A DNA stretch of 11,162 nucleotides, from the NCBI GenBank assembly GCA_012974475.1, contig JAAXQD010000234.1:1-11162 (forward strand), given 5' to 3'. Each line of letters begins with the position of its first letter. Position 1 is the stretch's first letter. The position numbers and the translations under genes were made by a program. Under the pieces are notes generated by a model. It was not told where the DNA came from. It saw only the letters and a program-made list of their open reading frames with translations, and did no database searches. Positions 6,551 to 11,162 of the stretch are shown here, one piece after another. Source of the DNA: Desulfobacterales bacterium. GTDB taxonomy: Bacteria; Desulfobacterota; Desulfobacteria; Desulfobacterales; UBA11574.

Positions 6551-7432
6551 TTATTTCAGAACAACCCGGTATTTTTTGATAAAATCGGACGGATTATACG
6601 ATAATTTCGCCTTGCGAAGGCCGGCATCGCCGAGATCCTGTTCGCGATTGACTGTTTTTAAATTGTCGCCGGTATGCTCAAGGAACATCTGGTTGATGGC
6701 CTGATAAACCCCCTTGTATGCAGCGTTCCCTTTTTCGAAATGGATAACAATGGTATCTTCCGACAACTTTTCTGCGATGGTGTAGGCAGCCATTTCTTGA
6801 CCGATTATAATGGCGCCCCCTGTAACCCCGTACAATTTTTCCCAGCTGTGGAGAACCCTCGAAATCGCTCGATTTTCAGCGGAAAGTGCTTCAGACGACT
6901 CACAATCACGCCAGGTGCACCAGTCGTCCTGCATCGCCAGGGCCGTATGGATCATCTCTTCACCAAAAGGGACAAATTGGAAATCGTATTTTTTTTTAAA
7001 CTGATTCAGCAGATTCCTTTTTTTATGAAACCGTCTTCCTTTGAGTTCAATAAGCGAATCCGCAGCATAAAGATAATCCCAATGATCCCTTGCGTCCTCA
7101 GCGATGATTCGGTGGCCGATGTTTGCTTTCCAGAGCTGCAGCAGGTCTTCGGGAATGCGAGAAAATTCGATCTGTTCGTCGAAATAATCGTCAAAACACA
7201 TGGGCCAATCAATTCCCGCCCAGGATCCTATGGGCGCCCAAAAAACTTCATCCGGAACCGTCTGTTTTATCCAGACAAGATTATCCGACCATGCCCAGTA
7301 AAGGCCGTGCACCTCGGCCCATCCCCACAGGTTCAAAAAGGTATAATCAGAAGGCTTTTGAGGGCATTCGGCGAAATATTCCAAGTATTCGTTTTGTTTA
7401 CCGAGGCTTACCTTTTCAAAATTTAACGACAT
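6551..7432 (-). CDS. DUF2156 family protein (LysX/MprF C-terminal-like, GNAT fold)
   Basis: A 293-aa soluble protein with the hallmarks of the DUF2156 family: an N terminus of the form MSLNFEKVSLGKQNEYLEYF followed by SDYTFLNLWGW; the central basic motif LKGRRFHKKRNLLNQF around residues 130-143; FEKGNAAYKGVYQAIN around 232-247; and the C-terminal NREQDLGDAGLRKAKLSYNP around 262-281. The family is a double GNAT fold related to the aminoacyl-transferase domain of phosphatidylglycerol lysyltransferase. There are no membrane segments, so the substrate is probably soluble or unknown. The frame stays open 69 codons further (to 7639), but I start at ATG 7432 because family members begin there and GGGATGG lies upstream; the extension runs into the divergent promoter region. 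It is divergent from the rhodanese-ferritin gene. Confidence 0.85.
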   Translation of the reverse strand: MSLNFEKVSLGKQNEYLEYFAECPQKPSDYTFLNLWGWAEVHGLYWAWSDNLVWIKQTVPDEVFWAPIGSWAGIDWPMCFDDYFDEQIEFSRIPEDLLQLWKANIGHRIIAEDARDHWDYLYAADSLIELKGRRFHKKRNLLNQFKKKYDFQFVPFGEEMIHTALAMQDDWCTWRDCESSEALSAENRAISRVLHSWEKLYGVTGGAIIIGQEMAAYTIAEKLSEDTIVIHFEKGNAAYKGVYQAINQMFLEHTGDNLKTVNREQDLGDAGLRKAKLSYNPSDFIKKYRVVLK

Positions 7433-7515
7433 TTCACAACCATCCCTATTGATAAAGGTTGACGTTCCATTTAGGTATTCAGTAAATATAATCATTCTTC
7501 TAATTTGGCAACCTT

Positions 7516-7539
7516 TATGCCGATCCATTGGCCGGCATA
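7516..7539. promoter_or_regulatory. 24-bp near-palindrome in divergent intergenic region
   Basis: TATGCCG (7516-7522) and CGGCATA (7533-7539) are perfect 7-bp arms, and the 10-bp centre is itself nearly symmetric (TCCATTGG). It lies between the divergent starts at 7432 and 7682, just upstream of a candidate plus-strand promoter. A shared operator is the natural inference. No regulator is encoded next to it. Confidence 0.45.
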
Positions 7540-7560
7540 CATATTGCTTTTCATTAGAAA

Positions 7561-7589
7561 TTGACTGTATTAACCATTTTGGATAGCAT
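7561..7589 (+). promoter_or_regulatory. Candidate sigma-70 promoter for rhodanese-ferritin gene
   Basis: TTGACT (7561-7566, 5 of 6 to consensus), 17-nt spacer, TAGCAT (7584-7589, 4 of 6). This would start transcription near 7596 and leave a leader of about 86 nt before the ATG at 7682. Confidence 0.4.
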
Positions 7590-7681
7590 TCCGAGATATC
7601 GGGTATGTTGGCACCGCATTGAAAATGATTAGGATCCATGAGACAAACCCCTCACGGGTCGAAAAGACATTTGGAGGTATC

Positions 7682-8518
7682 ATGCGCTGGAAGCAATTTT
7701 TAACACCTGTAAAATCTTTTGATGCAGATCAGGCCCGAAATTACATGGAAAATAGAAACAGTGACGAACTGACAATTTTAGATGTGCGTCAGGCCAACGA
7801 GTATGAAAGCGGTCATATCTCTGGATCCAAACTCATTCCCCTTCCAGACCTCACTGAAAGGCTTCATGAAATCGACCCTAAAAAACCGACGGTGGTTTAC
7901 TGTGGAATCGGAGGGCGCAGCCGGATAGCCGCCCAGATGCTGGCAGGAAACGGATTCGAAAATGTGTACAACCTTTCCGGCGGATTCAAAGTATGGGAAG
8001 GTGAGGCTGCGGTTGGCAAAGAAGACCTCGGATTAGAGCTTTTCACCGGAGACGAATCTCTGGAAAAAACACTGCTGGTTGCGTATTCGCTTGAAGCCGG
8101 TTTGCGTGAATTTTATTCATCTATGATACCCAAAATAAAAAATGAAGCCGCTCTAAATATTTTCAAAAAATTGTCTGAAATAGAAGTCAAGCACCAGGAC
8201 CGTATTTTTAACGAATACATTCGACTATCCGGCAAGCCTGTAGGTCGTCAAGCGTTTGAAAAAAATGTCCTTCATACGGTGGTCGAAGGCGGTCTGACAA
8301 CCGAGGAGTATACCAATCTTTTCCAACCGGACTGGGAATCTGCAGCAGACATTATCGGGCTGGCCATGTCCATTGAAGCCCAAGCCCTCGATCTGTATCT
8401 TCGCGCTGCACACAGGAGCCCCAATCCGGAAAGCAGAAAGGTCCTTGTCCAGATCGGAGACGAAGAACGGGCACATCTGAAACAGCTCGGCAAGTTGATG
8501 GAGACAATAGACCTTTGA
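7682..8518 (+). CDS. Rhodanese-ferritin (rubrerythrin-like) fusion protein
   Basis: A 278-aa cytoplasmic two-domain protein. Residues about 10-110 form a rhodanese domain with LDVRQANEYESGHI and the active-site loop VVYCGIGGRSRIAA, whose C74 is the sulfur-carrying cysteine, then YNLSGGFKVWEG. Residues about 120-278 form a four-helix ferritin-like domain with likely diiron ligands E138 (YSLEAGLREFY), E168 and H171 (IEVKHQ), E232 (MSIEAQALDLY) and E262 and H265 (DEERAH). The fusion suggests coupling of persulfide or polysulfide transfer to a diiron redox centre, as would suit sulfur-rich anaerobes facing oxygen; this is inference. ATG 7682 is preceded by GGAGG with 5-nt spacing; an earlier in-frame ATG at 7619 lacks this and would add 21 non-conserved residues. 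An unrecognised gene follows 78 bp later. Confidence 0.93.
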   Translation: MRWKQFLTPVKSFDADQARNYMENRNSDELTILDVRQANEYESGHISGSKLIPLPDLTERLHEIDPKKPTVVYCGIGGRSRIAAQMLAGNGFENVYNLSGGFKVWEGEAAVGKEDLGLELFTGDESLEKTLLVAYSLEAGLREFYSSMIPKIKNEAALNIFKKLSEIEVKHQDRIFNEYIRLSGKPVGRQAFEKNVLHTVVEGGLTTEEYTNLFQPDWESAADIIGLAMSIEAQALDLYLRAAHRSPNPESRKVLVQIGDEERAHLKQLGKLMETIDL

Positions 8519-8573
8519 GGGGTTGGGGGTTTTTGTCTAAAACCGATCCAGAGTTGATATAGAAGGCGTTACA

Positions 8574-8627
8574 ATGAAACCTCCCCGTTCCTTGATATGT
8601 TCAAGAATCAAAGCGATACGGATATGA
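8574..8627 (+). CDS. Possible 17-aa leader ORF coupled to the next gene
   Basis: ATG at 8574 has GAAGG 7 nt upstream, the best ribosome site in this stretch. The 17-codon product (MKPPRSLICSRIKAIRI) ends with TGA at 8625-8627, which overlaps an in-frame ATG (8624) of the following gene as ATGA, the usual geometry for translational coupling. The alternative is that this is a chance frame, or a remnant of a longer N terminus lost by frameshift. The peptide shows no obvious regulatory codon run. Confidence 0.25.
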   Translation: MKPPRSLICSRIKAIRI

Positions 8628-9079
8628 CCACAGGAAAGCACCTTGTACTTGTGGGCGGCGGACTGCTGGTCAATAAATACTTGCAGTGCACGGCGCATCC
8701 GGAGATATTCGGGGGCGGTCGCTGCATCTATTTTAAAGACCGTCCGCTGGATAAAGTGGGTGTTTACGCAGTCCGTCAAAATCCGGTTCTTTATCAAAAT
8801 CTTATGGCATCTCTGGAAGAGACCGTTCTTCAACCCTTTGATCCGGTGGGGGAGTTAACCATGAACAGACATGATGTTGTTTTTTTCAAACCCTATCCCT
8901 TCAAAGTGGGGGAAAAATTGCATATCCAAGGCGGCCCGCGCAATGGTGATTGGGAAGTAATCGACGTCACCGATGGAAAAATAAAGCTCCGCTGTCCTGT
9001 GTCTTTGCGGGAGTTCGAATGGAACCGCTTCTGCTATTTCGTCGAAGCGCGTTCAGGGACGGTTTGGCCTCAGGAATAA
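8597..9079 (+). CDS. Unrecognised 160-aa protein
   Basis: I do not recognise a named family. The product (17-18 kDa by length) has no signal peptide or clear membrane segment. The N-terminal half contains a glycine-rich hydrophobic stretch KHLVLVGGGLLVNKY and then YFKDRPLDKVGVYAVRQNP. The C-terminal 60 residues (YPFKVGEKLHIQGGPRNGDW, then EVIDVTDGKIKLRCPVS and EFEWNRFCYFVE) alternate polar and hydrophobic residues like a small beta-barrel or SH3-like domain. Three cysteines (TAHPE region, LRCPV, RFCYF) are scattered, with no CxxC. Two starts are possible, ATG 8597 and ATG 8624, and neither has a good ribosome site. The second overlaps the stop of a leader ORF. Its position right after the rhodanese-ferritin gene, in the same direction, suggests a shared transcript and a related role, but that is only context. 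Confidence 0.7.
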   Translation: MFKNQSDTDMTTGKHLVLVGGGLLVNKYLQCTAHPEIFGGGRCIYFKDRPLDKVGVYAVRQNPVLYQNLMASLEETVLQPFDPVGELTMNRHDVVFFKPYPFKVGEKLHIQGGPRNGDWEVIDVTDGKIKLRCPVSLREFEWNRFCYFVEARSGTVWPQE

Positions 9080-9087
9080 CCTCCATT

Positions 9088-9299
9088 TACGTGTTCAGGG
9101 GGTTCACTTCCCCGTGTAACGACATTGGCGGAGCGGCTTCGTCATTTCAATGGCTTAGCAGTGGGGGAAACCGCGGCTCCCGCATACTTTTCGCGGGAGA
9201 ACGCGGAGGGGGCAGGAATGCCACCGGTGCTAAGTCATTGAAATGACCAGACACGTAGACACCGGAGTGAAACGGGGGAGCGCACCCCCTGAACACGTA
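9088..9299. mobile_element. 212-bp palindromic MITE-like element
   Basis: Perfect 15-bp ends TACGTGTTCAGGGGG (9088-9102) and CCCCCTGAACACGTA (9285-9299) enclose further matching arms. GTCATTTCAATGGCTTAGCA at 9141-9160 pairs with 9228-9247 at 19 of 20 positions. CCGCG 9171-9175 with CGCGG 9202-9206, and CTCCCGC 9177-9183 with GCGGGAG 9193-9199, close the apical hairpin. The hexamer CTCCAT occurs on both sides (9081-9086 and 9303-9308), but with 1 and 3 bases between it and the terminal repeats, so it is only a weak candidate for a target duplication. No protein is encoded. It separates the unknown gene from mntP, and could also act as a transcriptional boundary. Confidence 0.7.
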
Positions 9300-9356
9300 C
9301 AACTCCATATTTTTTGTGTCCAGAGAGGTCTTGTTATAAAACCATATTTATCAACG

Positions 9357-9414
9357 GAACGGATGGGCTTTTTCTCAAAGGGCGCATTCTTTGAGTTTAA
9401 TCCCTTCGCCGTTC
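9357..9414 (+). promoter_or_regulatory. Stem-loop in the mntP leader
   Basis: GAACGG (9357-9362) pairs with CCGTTC (9409-9414), GGG (9365-9367) with CCC (9402-9404), and CTCAAAG (9374-9380) with CTTTGAG (9389-9395), leaving an 8-nt loop and a symmetric 6 by 6 internal loop. The structure ends 22 nt before the mntP GTG, so it would lie in the mRNA leader if transcription starts upstream; a weak promoter with TATAAA at 9335-9340 is possible. Manganese exporters often have leader-based control, but I do not see the conserved core of the yybP-ykoY Mn riboswitch. Regulatory function is inference. Confidence 0.4.
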
Positions 9415-9436
9415 TATCGTATCAGAAATATGACTT

Positions 9437-10021
9437 GTGAAATTTATTAACATTTTTGCCCTTGCGGTGGCTTTGGCCATGGACGCCTTTGCGGTTTCCA
9501 TCGTGACCGGCGTAAATTTGAAAAATGTCAGTTTCCGCCAGACATTCCGTTTGTCCTGGCATTTCGGGCTGTTTCAGGCGATGATGCCGGTCATTGGCTG
9601 GTGTGCAGGCCTATCTGTAAGGATCCACATCGAGCGTTATGACCATTGGGTCGCCTTCGGCTTGTTGGCATTTGTCGGCATCCATATGATTAGAGAGGCA
9701 TTCGATCACGACAAATCCGAAAAACGGAAAAAGGATCACACCAAAGGCATAACGCTGGTCATACTTTCCATTGCAACCAGTATCGATGCCCTTGCTGTGG
9801 GCTTCAGCCTATCACTGCTGGGTGTATCTATCTGGACGCCCGCCATTATCATCGGCATTGTAGCGGGAATCTTTACCATTATCGGATTACAGATTGGCGA
9901 AAAAATCGGATCTGCCAAACAGTTGAGTCGATATGCCGAAACCATCGGCGGGGGCGTTCTGATCGCCATCGGATTTAACATATTACACGAGCACGGCGTC
10001 TTGTCTGCTTTTTTGAATTAA
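9437..10021 (+). CDS. mntP: Manganese efflux pump MntP
   Basis: An inner-membrane exporter of Mn2+ that protects the cell from manganese excess. The 194-aa protein matches MntP (DUF204) in length and layout, with six predicted membrane helices and a short charged loop near 88-104 (HDKSEKRKKDH). The two repeat-related signature helices carry conserved acids: D16 in ALAMDAFAVS and D117 in TSIDALAVGFSL; FGLFQAMMPVIGW follows the first. The start is GTG 9437. An in-frame TGA lies two codons upstream (9431-9433) and the next ATG would cut into helix 1, so GTG is the only sensible start, despite a poor ribosome site. A stem-loop lies in the leader. A ZIP transporter gene follows after 42 bp, so the two are probably co-transcribed. 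Confidence 0.95.
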   Translation: MKFINIFALAVALAMDAFAVSIVTGVNLKNVSFRQTFRLSWHFGLFQAMMPVIGWCAGLSVRIHIERYDHWVAFGLLAFVGIHMIREAFDHDKSEKRKKDHTKGITLVILSIATSIDALAVGFSLSLLGVSIWTPAIIIGIVAGIFTIIGLQIGEKIGSAKQLSRYAETIGGGVLIAIGFNILHEHGVLSAFLN

Positions 10022-10063
10022 GCAAAATGACCCGCCGCCAAATAGACGCCATGGAGGCCGCCT

Positions 10064-10828
10064 ATGTCACCAATTACAATGGGGATCATCGCAAGCACAC
10101 TTGCAGGCTTGGCCACGGGTGTCGGTGCATTGCCCGCTTTATTTTTAAAAAATGTTTCCGATAAAGTATTAAACACCATGCTGGGTGGCGCTGCCGGAGT
10201 GATGTTGGCGGCAACTTCTTTTTCGTTAATCGTCCCGGGAATAGAATACGGCAATCAGATTTGGCCGGGTTATGGTGTCTATGTGGTGGTGTTTGGGATG
10301 CTGATCGGGGCAGTTTTTTTAGATCGCCTGGACAAATGGATTCCCCATGAGCACTTTGTTCTCGGACCTGAAGGCCCTTCCAGCGCTTTGAAAAGAATAT
10401 GGTTGTTCATCATTGCAATCACCATTCACAATTTCCCCGAAGGTCTGGCGGTGGGTGTCGGTTTTGGAACAGGAGATATTGGGGCCGGATCGAGTCTGGC
10501 AATAGGAATCGGGCTGCAGAATATGCCTGAAGGTTTGGCCGTTGCCATGCCGCTCATGGGTCTGGGTTATAGCCGGTGGCGTGCGGTGGGGATTGCGACG
10601 TTAACCGGACTGGTGGAGCCCTTGGGTGGGTTTTTGGGGGTTGTCGCCGTCACGGTGTTTCATTCCGTCTTGCCTTTTGGACTGGCTTTTGCCGCAGGTT
10701 CCATGCTGTTTGTCATCAGTGATGAAATCATCCCGGAAACACACGCCAAAGGAAAATCGCGCCTGGCGACGTTCGGAGTTATGGTTGGCTTTGTCATCAT
10801 GATGGCTCTGGATAATCTTTTGGGTTAA
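10064..10828 (+). CDS. ZIP family divalent metal transporter (GufA/ZupT-like)
   Basis: An integral inner-membrane metal transporter of 254 aa with about eight hydrophobic helices. It has the ZIP signature pair HNFPEGLAVG (H122, N123, E126) in helix 4 and QNMPEGLAVA (Q152, N153, E156) in helix 5, then VEPLGG (E185) and SDEIIPETH (219-227). The first-helix region ends GVGALPALF, as in GufA-type members. A His-containing loop (PHEHF, 94-98) precedes helix 4. ZIP proteins usually carry Zn2+, Fe2+ or Mn2+ into the cytoplasm; the exact metal cannot be read off here. ATG 10064 follows GGAGG at 6-nt spacing, a strong site. Placement 42 bp after mntP suggests one operon holding an exporter and an importer. 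It converges on the YkgJ-like gene, with 80 bp between stops and no clear terminator hairpin. Confidence 0.94.
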   Translation: MSPITMGIIASTLAGLATGVGALPALFLKNVSDKVLNTMLGGAAGVMLAATSFSLIVPGIEYGNQIWPGYGVYVVVFGMLIGAVFLDRLDKWIPHEHFVLGPEGPSSALKRIWLFIIAITIHNFPEGLAVGVGFGTGDIGAGSSLAIGIGLQNMPEGLAVAMPLMGLGYSRWRAVGIATLTGLVEPLGGFLGVVAVTVFHSVLPFGLAFAAGSMLFVISDEIIPETHAKGKSRLATFGVMVGFVIMMALDNLLG

Positions 10829-10908
10829 AAACGTATATCGTGTCTTAATTCTCTGAAAACGAAAATACTTCCTCAAGGGTATCGGGATTTCCTTATGCGA
10901 AATTCGGG

Positions 10909-11162
10909 TTAAGACCGCACCTGTCCTTCTATACACGACATTCCCGGCCCAGGGTACCCTTTGCAAATCCAAGGTCTTACCGGATAGATTCTGCAAACCG
11001 CATTATTTCTGACGTATTTCAAAAATGGGCAAGGTGCTGCGTTATATTCCGTATTCTCGATTTCACCGGAATATTCATTGACCATGAAGCCATACCGATC
11101 GAGAAAATCGGAAATCTTTATATTTAGATAATCCGCAGCCAGACGAGGATCCAATTCCGACC
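10909..11162 (-). CDS. YkgJ-type CxxCxxCC metal-binding protein (partial, C-terminal part)
   Basis: The gene runs off the right edge; about 84 codons, including the stop at 10909-10911, are visible. The frame remains open to the last base (reading ...SELDPRLAADYLNI), so the TTG at 11154 is probably internal rather than a start. The visible part has the YkgJ zinc/iron-chelating signature: C42 in PCPFL, C54 in CRIYPVRPWIC, C64, and a later C74 (numbered from the TTG), with the typical CxIYxxRPxxCxxYP core. The N-terminal CxxCxxCC cluster would lie outside the window. The family is widespread and poorly understood; a metal- or cluster-binding role is assumed from the cysteines. It is convergent to the ZIP gene, so there is no operon link to the metal transporters. 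Confidence 0.85.
   Translation of the reverse strand, partial: SELDPRLAADYLNIKISDFLDRYGFMVNEYSGEIENTEYNAAPCPFLKYVRNNAVCRIYPVRPWICKGYPGPGMSCIEGQVRS

Noticed and set aside
6674..7426. 250-codon open frame on the plus strand
   Set aside because: It lies antisense inside the DUF2156 gene, shows no domain, and its composition follows the complementary coding strand.
7433..7639. N-terminal extension of the DUF2156 protein by 69 residues
   Set aside because: The family normally begins at the MSLNFEKVSL position; the extension crosses the divergent operator-like palindrome and a candidate promoter, so it is probably leader DNA that happens to be open.
8519..8545. Rho-independent terminator after the rhodanese-ferritin gene
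   Set aside because: There is a G-run and a T-run, but only a weak GGTTTT/AAAACC pairing that includes the T-run itself.
9300..9436. yybP-ykoY manganese riboswitch ahead of mntP
   Set aside because: A stem-loop exists, but I could not find the conserved junction sequences of that riboswitch class.
9243..9440. 65-codon plus-strand frame before mntP
   Set aside because: It starts in the palindromic element at 9088-9299, runs through the leader stem-loop, and has no ribosome site or recognisable motif.

Overview
This window looks like chromosomal DNA of a Gram-negative anaerobe, most likely a Desulfobacterota (Desulfobacterales-like, sulfate-reducer type) bacterium. This is inferred from the gene set: two rubrerythrin/ferritin-like proteins, one fused to a rhodanese; a small Cys-rich zinc-ribbon protein; a CxxC YkgJ-type protein; and a universal stress protein remnant. 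Intergenic DNA full of nested inverted repeats also fits. No rRNA, tRNA, CRISPR array, integrase or phage gene is visible.

Left part (1-3060, all genes on the minus strand): a nested inverted repeat at the edge, then alr (alanine racemase, D-Ala for peptidoglycan), then panC (pantothenate synthetase, CoA precursor) upstream of it. Directly upstream of panC is the clearest non-genic structure in the window: a 274-bp hairpin-like insertion with 18-bp terminal inverted repeats, bounded by an exact 10-11 bp direct duplication, i.e. a MITE-like element. Beyond it lies a universal stress protein gene that has lost its middle and its frame.

Middle part (3061-7432, minus strand): a small zinc-ribbon protein behind a strong sigma-70-like promoter with a palindromic operator in its spacer; a ferritin-like diiron protein; gpmI (cofactor-independent phosphoglycerate mutase, glycolysis/gluconeogenesis); a repeat-built hairpin of GGAAT octamers; and a DUF2156 GNAT-fold protein. 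Each seems to have its own promoter region, since the gaps are 100-300 bp.

Right part (7433-11162, plus strand except the last gene): a divergent intergenic region with a 24-bp near-palindrome, then a rhodanese-ferritin fusion, an unrecognised 160-aa protein that may be coupled to a 17-codon leader ORF, a second large palindromic element (212 bp), and a probable two-gene metal operon: mntP (Mn efflux) followed 42 bp later by a ZIP-family transporter. A YkgJ-like CxxC protein enters from the right edge on the minus strand. The right half thus leans towards redox/sulfur and metal homeostasis, while the left half is housekeeping. I do not see a complete new defence or mobile system. The most noteworthy items are the two MITE-like elements, the operator-embedded promoter at 3742-3770, and the rhodanese-ferritin gene with its unknown neighbour.
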